The notes under the pieces: generated by a model
Databases searched by the model: none
Told to the model about the DNA's origin: nothing
The model's input: the letters and a program-made list of their open reading frames with translations, nothing else
DNA from: Clostridia bacterium
Lineage (GTDB): Bacteria; Bacillota; Clostridia; TANB77; CAG-508
Direction: 5' to 3'
NCBI GenBank assembly: GCA_022797215.1
Contig: JAAWKD010000015.1
Location: 1 to 48,941 of the forward strand
DNA length: 48,941 bases
Position numbers and translations under genes: made by a program
Shown: in pieces, positions 9,299-15,853 of the stretch
Numbering within the stretch: position 1 is the stretch's first letter
Layout: every line of letters begins with the position of its first letter

Positions 9299-9346
9299 TG
9301 ACCAACAGTCATTTTGTATTATACTCTTTTACTGACCATTGGTCAA
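9299..9346 (-). promoter_or_regulatory. MMPL operon promoter with two TetR operator palindromes
   Basis: Minus strand: -35 TTGACC (9346-9341), 17-bp spacer, -10 TATAAT (9323-9318). The palindrome TGACCATTGGTCA (9333-9345) covers the -35, and TGACCAACAGTCA (9299-9311) lies just downstream of the -10. A repressor bound here would block both polymerase binding and start-site clearance. The same TGAC-N5-GTCA motif is at the tetR promoter. Confidence 0.85.
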
Positions 9347-9407
9347 TATGTTTATAAAAATATTTTTAGTTTTAAGAAAGTGTTAAGATTTTTGCCTTAA
9401 TATTTAT

Positions 9408-9550
9408 TTAATTGCTAATAGCTAATATAGCGTTTGTCCTTACGGTTGCTTTCTTCTTATTTAATAACAATAAATAGCAGAAGAAAGCAACAGGCGCTCG
9501 CAAGCTCGCCTTGTGCGGACTACACTTTTCTATTAGCTATTAGCAATTAA
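9408..9550. repeat. 143-bp nested palindromic repeat (MITE-like)
   Basis: Outer arms of 20 bp match perfectly (9408-9427 with 9531-9550; TTAATTGCTAATAGCTAATA). Inside is a second 13-bp perfect pair, GTTGCTTTCTTCT (9445-9457) with AGAAGAAAGCAAC (9479-9491), and a G+C-richer patch at 9491-9520. No coding potential. It lies between the divergent MMPL and tetR promoters and separates their operators by about 230 bp. Confidence 0.7.
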
Positions 9551-9573
9551 TATAATATATTTTTAGTAAATAA

Positions 9574-9602
9574 TTGACTAACCGTCATTTTTATGTCATA
9601 AT
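9574..9602 (+). promoter_or_regulatory. tetR promoter with overlapping operator
   Basis: -35 TTGACT (9574-9579), 17-bp spacer, -10 CATAAT (9597-9602). The palindrome TGACTAACCGTCA (9575-9587) overlaps the -35 and matches the two operators at the MMPL promoter, pointing to autoregulation. Confidence 0.8.
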
Positions 9603-9633
9603 AGAACTATACCCTATTTTAATGGAGGTGCTT

Positions 9634-10227
9634 ATGGAAGAAGATAATAAATTGGAAAAAGAACGCAGGTTATTAGATACTGCTTTTAAATTATTTACAG
9701 AAAAAGGTGTCAAAGATACCTCTATTCAAGATATTGTTGACAACGCTAATGTTGCCAAAGGTACTTTTTATTTGTATTTTAAAGATAAATATGAAATTAG
9801 AGATGTGCTTATTGCAAAACACTCTCGCAAACTTTTTCAAGATGCGCTAGATACTTTGCATAAAAACTACATCTCTAACTTTTCAGATCAAATTATTTTT
9901 GTGATTAATTATATTATAGATGAATTAACAGGAAATCCTCTTTTGTTAAAATTCATTTCTAAAAACTTGTCTTTGGGAATTTATAATAAAGCTGTCATGA
10001 AAATTTATGAGGATAATAGCCAAAAAGAAAATGGCATTTATGGACTCTTTGTGAAAGGAATTGAAGATAATCACTTATCTATCGAAAAACCTGATGTTAC
10101 TTTGTTTATGATTATTGAGTTAGTTAGTTCAACTTGCTTTAACTCTATTTTATATAATGAGCCACTTCCTATCGAAGAGTACAAGCCTTATTTGTATGAG
10201 GTTATTAGGAAGTTGATTGAGAAATAG
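9634..10227 (+). CDS. TetR/AcrR-family transcriptional repressor of the MMPL operon
   Basis: 197 aa from ATG 9634 (GGAGG 5 nt upstream). A longer reading from TTG 9574 is rejected because it would run through the promoter. Residues ~10-55 hold a TetR helix-turn-helix (TAFKLFTEKGVKDTSIQDIV, then ANVAKGTFYLYFKDKYEI). The C-terminal all-helical part is the divergent ligand-binding and dimerisation domain. It is transcribed away from the MMPL gene, and its own promoter and the MMPL promoter share TGAC-N5-GTCA palindromes. It therefore probably represses both until a substrate of the exporter binds. The inducer is unknown. Confidence 0.9.
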   Translation: MEEDNKLEKERRLLDTAFKLFTEKGVKDTSIQDIVDNANVAKGTFYLYFKDKYEIRDVLIAKHSRKLFQDALDTLHKNYISNFSDQIIFVINYIIDELTGNPLLLKFISKNLSLGIYNKAVMKIYEDNSQKENGIYGLFVKGIEDNHLSIEKPDVTLFMIIELVSSTCFNSILYNEPLPIEEYKPYLYEVIRKLIEK

Positions 10228-10234
10228 AAAAACT

Positions 10235-10268
10235 AAAAAATAGTCTTGTAAAACTTGGCTATTTTTTT
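10235..10268. terminator. Bidirectional terminator between convergent tetR and toxN1
   Basis: AAAAAATAGTC pairs with GGCTATTTTTT (G-U allowed) across a short loop. A/T runs on both sides serve transcription from either direction. Confidence 0.75.
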
Positions 10269-10281
10269 ATTCTTATTTCTA

Positions 10282-10764
10282 TCAATTAGCATACTTTTTG
10301 AACATTTCTTCTAACAGATTAAAATCACAACATCTATTTAAAATAGATGCACTTAAATGCCCTTTTCTATACATATTTTGAAAATGATTTATCTTCTTAA
10401 ACAAATCCGCTTTATGATTGTTTAAAAAAGTTAACTGTCCTTCTAGCATCTTTTTATATTTTATGTCTGTTACAGTTGGTAAAACCTCTGTTAATTCTTC
10501 AATTGGTGTAGGTATCATATTATTTATATTGACAACACCTAATTCACCATTTTTTATTTTAAAAATATCAATCGCTTTCGGATTTATATTTTTATGCTTT
10601 AGTTTTGGTGATGCTAATGGTGCAAAATAATTATAATTATTATATGTATATACTATTCCTATATATGGTCTTGTGGTATTTTTATTATATGCTACATTTT
10701 TATCAAACTGTCTTAAATAATTAATATAGCCTTCACTTATATAATAGATTTTTAAATTCTTCAT
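10282..10764 (-). CDS. Type III toxin-antitoxin toxin, ToxN/AbiQ family (module 1)
   Basis: 160 aa. It shows the family's ordered motifs: YYISEGYINYLRQFD near the N-terminus, RPYIGIV at 32-38, APLASPK at 48-54 (the Ser/Lys region implicated in endoRNase activity of ToxN) and GVVNINNMIPTP in the second half. The usual length is 160-190 aa. These toxins cut RNA and are held inactive by short RNA repeats that they process themselves; several abort phage infection. Upstream on the same strand are a promoter, three 36-nt repeats and a hairpin terminator, exactly the toxI-terminator-toxN order. AAGGAG lies 6 nt before the ATG. Confidence 0.93.
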   Translation of the reverse strand: MKNLKIYYISEGYINYLRQFDKNVAYNKNTTRPYIGIVYTYNNYNYFAPLASPKLKHKNINPKAIDIFKIKNGELGVVNINNMIPTPIEELTEVLPTVTDIKYKKMLEGQLTFLNNHKADLFKKINHFQNMYRKGHLSASILNRCCDFNLLEEMFKKYAN

Positions 10765-10785
10765 TTGCTACTCCTTAACTTAAAA

Positions 10786-10816
10786 GATATGGCAATCTTT
10801 TTTAGACTGCCATATC
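10786..10816 (-). terminator. Leaky terminator between toxI1 repeats and toxN1
   Basis: GATATGGCA (10786-10794) pairs with TGCCATATC (10808-10816); the stem extends to about 12 bp with one G-U. The minus-strand flank after it is only TCTTTT, consistent with partial read-through into the toxin, as in known ToxIN loci. Confidence 0.85.
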
Positions 10817-10827
10817 TACTGTTTTAG

Positions 10828-10935
10828 TTTCCTACTTTGGCAAGGATATTCCTACTTTTTTAATTTCCTACTTTGGCAAGGATATTCCTACTTTTTTAAT
10901 TCCCTACTTTAGCAAGGGTATTCTAACTTTTTATG
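10828..10935 (-). repeat. Three tandem 36-nt toxI1 repeats
   Basis: Units are 10828-10863, 10864-10899 and 10900-10935. The first two are identical; the third differs at a few positions. In RNA sense each begins UUAAAAAAGUAGGAAUAUCC. The 36-nt period equals that of the Pectobacterium ToxI array. Confidence 0.93.
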
Positions 10936-10967
10936 AATGATAATTAATTATCATCATTATTATATTA

Positions 10968-10996
10968 ATTATACATAAAAAATATTCCATAGTCAA
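10968..10996 (-). promoter_or_regulatory. toxI1 promoter
   Basis: Minus strand TTGACT (10996-10991), 17-bp spacer, TATAAT (10973-10968): a near-consensus sigma-A promoter. The palindrome ATGATAATTAATTATCAT (10937-10954) lies between start site and repeats and could be an operator or a 5' protective hairpin. Confidence 0.85.
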
Positions 10997-11017
10997 GATA
11001 TTTTTCAACACCATTCT

Positions 11018-11653
11018 CTATTTCACTAAAAACGTAGGTATTCCACTAGAGTATGGTGCTATATCATATTGTTGAAAGAAAATAACTATTCCCTTTGGTG
11101 TTAAATAATAATTTTCCATATTAAATGTTTCTAATACTAATTGACAATATTCAGGAAAATATGCTCCTGTTCCCTCTTCTATTTGTTTTGCTATTTGGTT
11201 ATTAATTTGCTTTAAAATATCAATAAGATAATATGGATTTCCCTTTGAGAATGCTTGTAATGGAATTTCGTTGGCTAACTTTAAATCCCAGTTTTGAGAT
11301 TTTCGTATAGTATTTCCATGTGCTCCACCTTCAAAAATGTATTCATCACAATATAGGCTAAGTAGTTGGTTTTGATTATAAGTAACATTACACTCTCTAA
11401 TTAGTTCATAAACCATAATAGGATATCCATTTTGCTTATTATATTTATATGTTTGCTTTGCTTGTTCATATAATTCTCCTTCTGCATATTCTTTTAACTC
11501 AAAAGCCATTTTTCTGTTTTCGTGATTAAAAATTTGCATTCCCTTTTCAAAATTAGAAGAAGTTATTTCTGGATACTCAATTTTATATCTAACAATAACT
11601 TCCCCTTGATAATATAATTCTTTTTCGGCAGTATTTATTTTGATTTTATTCAT
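11018..11653 (-). CDS. DUF4163/DUF3298-type protein (RsiV-like domains)
   Basis: 211 aa. The N-terminal half (residues ~10-110) resembles the DUF4163/PdaC-type domain, and the C-terminal half (~115-205) resembles DUF3298, with SLYCDEYIFEGGAHGNT and a closing IVIFFQQYDIAPYSSGIP, the family's best conserved tail. B. subtilis RsiV and related surface proteins carry the same pair outside a membrane anchor. Here there is no signal peptide or transmembrane segment, so either the protein is cytosolic or the anchor has been lost. It lies alone between the two toxin-antitoxin modules, with a terminator behind the next upstream gene. The role is unknown. Confidence 0.75.
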   Translation of the reverse strand: MNKIKINTAEKELYYQGEVIVRYKIEYPEITSSNFEKGMQIFNHENRKMAFELKEYAEGELYEQAKQTYKYNKQNGYPIMVYELIRECNVTYNQNQLLSLYCDEYIFEGGAHGNTIRKSQNWDLKLANEIPLQAFSKGNPYYLIDILKQINNQIAKQIEEGTGAYFPEYCQLVLETFNMENYYLTPKGIVIFFQQYDIAPYSSGIPTFLVK

Positions 11654-11736
11654 AATATATTCCTCTCACTGTTTTTAATATATATTATGAAAACTTCTCC
11701 ATTTTGCTACCCTATAATTTCTAAAAAACTTTACAA

Positions 11737-11781
11737 TAAAGGAGCACAATCATTTTCATTCGAAAATATTGTACTCCTTTA
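11737..11781. terminator. Bidirectional terminator
   Basis: TAAAGGAGCACAAT (11737-11750) pairs with ATTGTACTCCTTTA (11768-11781; one G-U), with further pairing towards the loop. It follows the high-G+C gene on the minus strand and insulates the DUF3298 gene. Confidence 0.85.
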
Positions 11782-11830
11782 TTTGCTCCTCATTTAAGAG
11801 TTTTGACCTTATTTTGGTCTTGGGTAAAAC

Positions 11831-12277
11831 TTACTTGTCAATCTGCCACGAAGTTTTCACCGTGACAGTAACCACGTTCGGCATGCCAGCAACGTAGTCG
11901 GCCATGTCACGGAAGTAGAGAATCTCGGCTTCTTGGGCGCTGTTCTCAAATCCGCTTTCCGCTATTTCAGAGGGCACAAGGTGCGACTGCTTGCCAAGTT
12001 GTTCACGCAAGCGTTCATCCTCGTTGAACTCAGGAAGTTGCTGGTTCCACATGGTCTTCATGACCCTTGCCAGTGCTTCTCCGTCGCCAGCGATGAGGTC
12101 GCCGTGGAAGGCCAACTGAAGCTTGCCATCAAACTCAACTAAATCAAAGCCCAGCTGAGCGCCCAACCTTCCAGCGTTCAAGGCGATGACACGCGATTCT
12201 GGACTATACTGCACGCACCTCACATTGTTGCTACGGAAGGCCTTGAGTTTCCGGTTTCTTTTGAAGTTCTCGAACAT
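11831..12277 (-). CDS. Unknown protein encoded by a high-G+C island gene
   Basis: 148 aa, not recognised. The coding region is about half G+C, against roughly 30% around it, with codons (CGG, CGT, CTC, GCC, GTC) the neighbours avoid. The change is abrupt at both ends of the ORF. The protein starts with a basic segment (FKRNRKLKAF), followed by what looks like a small alpha/beta domain (RVIALNAGRLGAQLGFDLVEF, KLQLAFHGDLIAGDGEALAR) and an acidic helical tail. No signal peptide or membrane segment. A weak AAAGG lies ~9 nt upstream. The composition says recent acquisition from a distant donor; the position between two type III toxin-antitoxin loci marks the site as an insertion hot spot. Confidence 0.7.
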   Translation of the reverse strand: MFENFKRNRKLKAFRSNNVRCVQYSPESRVIALNAGRLGAQLGFDLVEFDGKLQLAFHGDLIAGDGEALARVMKTMWNQQLPEFNEDERLREQLGKQSHLVPSEIAESGFENSAQEAEILYFRDMADYVAGMPNVVTVTVKTSWQIDK

Positions 12278-12395
12278 GATGTCTACCTTTACCCTTTCTG
12301 TGCTTTTAGCACTACAAATTTGCTTATAGCTAACGCCTATATGTTAACATAATTTTTAAAAAATGTCAAATCATTACATATTTACTTAATAAATT

Positions 12396-12920
12396 TTAAT
12401 ACTTCTCTTTCTCCCATTCTTTCAACTTCTCTTCTATTATTTTAAAGTTAACAGTATTTTTTATATATGCTATATCTATATCTTTCATTTTTTGTTCATA
12501 TACTATTTTAGCATATTTTATAATTTTATTACTGTTGTTATTTATATATCGCAACTCTCCAAGTACCACTTCTTTATACTTTTGGTCTTTTTCTTCTGAT
12601 ACGACATATGAATCTAATTCTGTTATTGGAACAGGAATCATGTTGCTTATCCTCAACGTTCCATATAAATGTTGCCCTATTCTAATTCTCATGATAGTCT
12701 TTGTATCTTTCCTTATAATCTTCTTCTCCCAATTTATGTAATCAGACTTTTTTGGAGATGACATTGGAATATAGTAATTTAGTTCATTTATAGTTAATAC
12801 TACTCCTAAATACTTCCTTTTATAAGTTTTTATTTCTTCTTTATTATCATAAATTCTATCATCAAATTTTCTCAAATATCTTATATATCTATCACTTATA
12901 CTATATAAATTTAACTTCAT
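12396..12920 (-). CDS. Type III toxin-antitoxin toxin, ToxN/AbiQ family (module 2)
   Basis: 174 aa, a divergent relative of the toxin at 10282. Shared motifs are YSISDRYIRYLRKFDDRI, YLGVVLTINELNYYIP, the SSPK stretch at 54-57, and LRISNMIPVPITEL. AAGGAGGTG sits about 6 nt before the ATG. Upstream in order are a hairpin, three ~39-nt repeats and a strong promoter, so this is a second complete type III module. Its repeat sequence is unrelated to that of module 1, which predicts non-cross-reacting antitoxins. The C-terminus is Lys/Glu-rich (KIIEEKLKEWEKEKY). Confidence 0.92.
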   Translation of the reverse strand: MKLNLYSISDRYIRYLRKFDDRIYDNKEEIKTYKRKYLGVVLTINELNYYIPMSSPKKSDYINWEKKIIRKDTKTIMRIRIGQHLYGTLRISNMIPVPITELDSYVVSEEKDQKYKEVVLGELRYINNNSNKIIKYAKIVYEQKMKDIDIAYIKNTVNFKIIEEKLKEWEKEKY

Positions 12921-12951
12921 TTTTTCACCTCCTTATCGAAAAAAATAGAGA

Positions 12952-12980
12952 GAATATATCCAATTATTTTGAATATATTC
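12952..12980 (-). terminator. Hairpin between toxI2 repeats and toxN2
   Basis: GAATATATCC (12952-12961) pairs over 10 bp (one G-U) with GAATATATTC (12971-12980). The minus-strand flank is TCTCTA then a T-run, giving a weak, probably leaky terminator. Confidence 0.75.
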
Positions 12981-12981
12981 C

Positions 12982-13097
12982 CCCGATTTTAATTTTCTCA
13001 TTTATAAGGCTGTGAAACACCCGATTTATAACTTTCTCACTTATAAGGCTGTGAAACACCCGATTTATAACTTTCTCATTTACACGGCTGTGAAACA
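12982..13097 (-). repeat. Three tandem 38-39-nt toxI2 repeats
   Basis: Units are 12982-13019 (38 nt), 13020-13058 (39) and 13059-13097 (39). They differ by a few substitutions and one indel. In RNA sense each begins UGUUUCACAGCC, a segment kept in all three. Confidence 0.92.
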
Positions 13098-13116
13098 CCA
13101 TGATTTTACTATCTTT

Positions 13117-13146
13117 ATTATACTATTTTCCTTTTATCATTGTCAA
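13117..13146 (-). promoter_or_regulatory. toxI2 promoter
   Basis: Minus strand TTGACA (13146-13141), 18-bp spacer, TATAAT (13122-13117). The -35 lies only 5 bp beyond the stop codon of tmk, so the toxin-antitoxin module abuts the core gene. Confidence 0.85.
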
Positions 13147-13151
13147 GTATA

Positions 13152-13823
13152 TTAAATATGCTTCCTAATCTCTTGAAAAATTTCCTCATGAATATCATCT
13201 ATTGTTCTCACTTGTCCATCCTTCGTACATTCTACTGTATACCAGTTATATTTTTGTGCTACACTACAAGCAGCATTAAAACTATCTGTAATATGGCTTT
13301 TATCTCTTTCATGAATATCTTTTTGTGTACTATGAGTAAACTTGTTCTCTCTGCTTTTGATTAATTCTAAAGCTTTTTCTGGTGGCATTTTTAAAAAGAA
13401 TACTTCTGCTGGCACTGGTAAACCATACAATTCAAATTCTAAATTCCATAACCATTCCAAAAACTTTTCTCGTTCTTCTTTATCTTGTATTTTTCCCGCT
13501 TGGTGTACCATATTAGCAGTAGTATACCTATCTGCCAATATAATACCACCATTTTCATAATATTCTTTATACTTAGTTGTGTATGTTGCATATCTATCTG
13601 CAGCATAAAATGTTGAAGCAATATATGGGCTAACATCTTTAGCATTTTCACCAAATTCACCAGATAAATACATTTTCACTAGTGAAGAGGATGGACTATC
13701 ATAATTCGGAAAACTAACTGTCCTATAATCTATACCTTCCTCTGTTAATCTATTTTGTAGTCTTTCAAACTGTGTTTGTTTTCCACTTCCATCAGTTCCA
13801 TCAATTACAAATACTTTTCCCAT
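13152..13823 (-). CDS. tmk: Thymidylate kinase
   Basis: 223 aa. Phosphorylates dTMP to dTDP with ATP. The P-loop is GTDGSGKQTQ (residues 9-18) and the DRY-type motif is LADRYTTAN. It resembles the longer clostridial dTMP kinase variants, with a lid-like segment (SRENKFTHSTQKDIHERD). It lies 15 bp downstream of metG and is probably co-transcribed with metG and glmM. The accessory island begins directly behind its stop codon. Confidence 0.93.
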   Translation of the reverse strand: MGKVFVIDGTDGSGKQTQFERLQNRLTEEGIDYRTVSFPNYDSPSSSLVKMYLSGEFGENAKDVSPYIASTFYAADRYATYTTKYKEYYENGGIILADRYTTANMVHQAGKIQDKEEREKFLEWLWNLEFELYGLPVPAEVFFLKMPPEKALELIKSRENKFTHSTQKDIHERDKSHITDSFNAACSVAQKYNWYTVECTKDGQVRTIDDIHEEIFQEIRKHI

Positions 13824-13838
13824 ACAATTACTCCTTAG

Positions 13839-15431
13839 TTATTTCATCATTTCTTTAATCGCTTCTATTTCAACTTCGCTATCCAGTCTTGCAAATAATA
13901 CTTCTGGTTTCTCTGTTACTTTTATATCTTTCAACTTGTCATATTGACTTAAGCTATCCCAACTTTGAAATTCTTGTGAAATATCTAATTGTGCTAGCAT
14001 TTTATCAGAAGTATGTTTCATATATGGTGCAATTAAAATTGCAATTCTTCTTAAATTTTCTACTAAATGATACATTACTGATTTTAACTCATCTAGCTTT
14101 TCTTCTTTGAACAATACCCAAGGTGCTGTTTCATCAATATATTTATTCGTTCTAGATACTAATTCCCATGTTTGTGTAATAGCATTTGCTATATGGTAAG
14201 TATCTAGCAAATTTTCTACTTCATGGATAATTCCATTTGAATATTTTTCAATTTCTTGATTTAATTCTGCTAAATTAACATTTTCTCCAATGACTGTTTG
14301 AGGATTAGAATAGCCCGCTATTTCTCCACCAAAATATTTGTTAATCATTCCAATTGTTCTATTTAATAGATTTCCTAAATCATTACATAAATCATAATTA
14401 AATCTCTCTATAAACCCTTCTGGCGTAAAAGTTCCATCTTGTCCATAAGGCATTTCTCTTAATAAGAAATATTTAAGGCTATCTAATCCATAACGTTCAA
14501 TTAATGGTTCAGGATAAATCACATTTCCTTTTGATTTAGACATCTTGCCATCTTTCATCATAATAAATCCATGAGCATAAATTTGCTTTGGAAGTGGTAA
14601 ATCTAATGCCATTAAGAAAATAGGCCAATATAAACCATGGAAACGAATAATATCTTTTCCTACAATTTGCACATCTGCTGGCCAATTTTTTTGCATCAAG
14701 CTATCATCATCTGATAAATATCCTAGTGCTGTGATATAGTTTGTTAGCGCATCTAGCCATACATAAATAACATGTTTTGGATCTTTACGCACTTTTACTC
14801 CCCAATCAAAGCTAGTTCTACTAACACATAAATCTTCTAGTCCTGGTTTTAAGAAGTTATTGAATAATTCGTTTTTTCTAGATTCAGGCAATATAAAATT
14901 AGGAGTTTCTTGATAAAATTTAATTAATCTGTCTGCATATTTTTTCATATTAAAGAAGTAAGATTCTTCTTTCATTTTCTTTACTTCTCTACCACAATCA
15001 GGGCATTTTCCATCTACTAATTGTGTCTGAGTAAAATATGTCTCACAAGGCATACAATACCAACCTTCATATTCTGACTTATAAATATCACCTTGTTCCA
15101 TTAACCTATCAAAAATTGCTTCTACTACTTTTGTATGTCTTTCCTCAGTAGTACGAATAAAATCATCATACTCGATTTCCATTAACTCCCACAACTTTTT
15201 AGCTTCCACTGCCATTTCATCAACATGTTCTTGTGGTGATTTTCCTTTTGCCTCGGCTACTCTTTGAATTTTTTGTCCATGTTCATCTGTTCCTGTAAGT
15301 AGATAAACCTCATACCCTCTAGCTTGTTTATATCTTTTAATCGTATCGGCTAATACTGTGGTATATGCCGTTCCAATATGAAATTTTCCACTTGGATAAT
15401 ATATCGGTGTGGTTAAATAAAATTTTGGCAT
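13839..15431 (-). CDS. metG: Methionyl-tRNA synthetase
   Basis: 530 aa class I synthetase charging tRNA-Met. The HIGH-type motif is FHIG (residues 17-20), KMSKS is at 296-300, and there is a Zn-binding pair CMPC...CPDC (126, 129, 143, 146). It lacks the C-terminal EMAP/tRNA-binding domain of longer bacterial forms, a common variant. No T-box leader is visible: only 24 bp separate it from the upstream membrane protein gene. Confidence 0.96.
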   Translation of the reverse strand: MPKFYLTTPIYYPSGKFHIGTAYTTVLADTIKRYKQARGYEVYLLTGTDEHGQKIQRVAEAKGKSPQEHVDEMAVEAKKLWELMEIEYDDFIRTTEERHTKVVEAIFDRLMEQGDIYKSEYEGWYCMPCETYFTQTQLVDGKCPDCGREVKKMKEESYFFNMKKYADRLIKFYQETPNFILPESRKNELFNNFLKPGLEDLCVSRTSFDWGVKVRKDPKHVIYVWLDALTNYITALGYLSDDDSLMQKNWPADVQIVGKDIIRFHGLYWPIFLMALDLPLPKQIYAHGFIMMKDGKMSKSKGNVIYPEPLIERYGLDSLKYFLLREMPYGQDGTFTPEGFIERFNYDLCNDLGNLLNRTIGMINKYFGGEIAGYSNPQTVIGENVNLAELNQEIEKYSNGIIHEVENLLDTYHIANAITQTWELVSRTNKYIDETAPWVLFKEEKLDELKSVMYHLVENLRRIAILIAPYMKHTSDKMLAQLDISQEFQSWDSLSQYDKLKDIKVTEKPEVLFARLDSEVEIEAIKEMMK

Positions 15432-15455
15432 AGTATCCCCTTCTTTCCTTTTTGA

Positions 15456-15794
15456 CTAGACTTTATTCCAAAACCATTCTAAACTATTGTCAATACTTTT
15501 CTTCTTTCCTAATTTTGTCTCTATATCATCCACCCATAAATATGAAACAAATGACAAAAAGATAAAGACAAAGTCTACTGTTGAACAAACAAGTAATGTT
15601 TCATAAAGTTCTCCGCTATTCCCTGCTAAAGTAATAAACTCAACTGCATGTCCTATTAGTAAACCTAGGAATGAAAAAAGCATAATTCCTATTACCCAGG
15701 CCTTTTTAACCTCTCTTCCTAAATATAATACTAGTAAAAAAAGTATTACTCCTAATAAAATAAGCGTTGGGTTTGTAAAATTAATTACTGGCAT
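15456..15794 (-). CDS. Small multi-spanning membrane protein of unknown function
   Basis: 112 aa with three to four hydrophobic segments (LILLGVILFLLVLYLG, AWVIGIMLFSFLGLLIG, STVDFVFIFLSFVSYLW) and a short charged tail. No family recognised. It sits between glmM and metG in the same direction with small gaps, so it is probably part of that transcript; its hydrophobicity and ribosome binding site (GGAGG upstream) support a real gene. Confidence 0.7.
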   Translation of the reverse strand: MPVINFTNPTLILLGVILFLLVLYLGREVKKAWVIGIMLFSFLGLLIGHAVEFITLAGNSGELYETLLVCSTVDFVFIFLSFVSYLWVDDIETKLGKKKSIDNSLEWFWNKV

Positions 15795-15853
15795 TTTCCA
15801 TTTTCCTCCTTTGTTTTTCTTTTTATTATGAAATTCATTTTTGTAATTTGCTT

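Larger units (their letters stand above)
10786..10961 (-). ncRNA. ToxI1 antitoxin RNA precursor
   Basis: The predicted transcript starts about 7 nt after the -10 (10968-10973) and ends at the hairpin 10786-10816. It contains three 36-nt units (10828-10935) that would be cut by ToxN1 into single inhibitory RNAs. The 5' leader carries a perfect 18-bp palindrome at 10937-10954. Boundaries are inferred. Confidence 0.85.
12952..13110 (-). ncRNA. ToxI2 antitoxin RNA precursor
   Basis: The predicted transcript runs from about 13110, just after the -10, through three repeats (12982-13097) to the hairpin at 12952-12980. Inferred by analogy with ToxIN loci; the RNA ends are not determined. Confidence 0.83.

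Noticed and set aside
9574..9633. N-terminal extension of the TetR protein from a TTG codon
   Set aside because: It runs through the -35/-10 and operator and lacks a ribosome binding site; ATG 9634 has GGAGG just upstream.
10828..13097. Repeat arrays as possible CRISPR
   Set aside because: The units are directly tandem without unique spacers and each array precedes a ToxN-family gene, so they are type III antitoxin RNAs.
13839..15455. T-box or other riboswitch ahead of metG
   Set aside because: Only 24 bp separate metG from the upstream gene and no leader structure is present.
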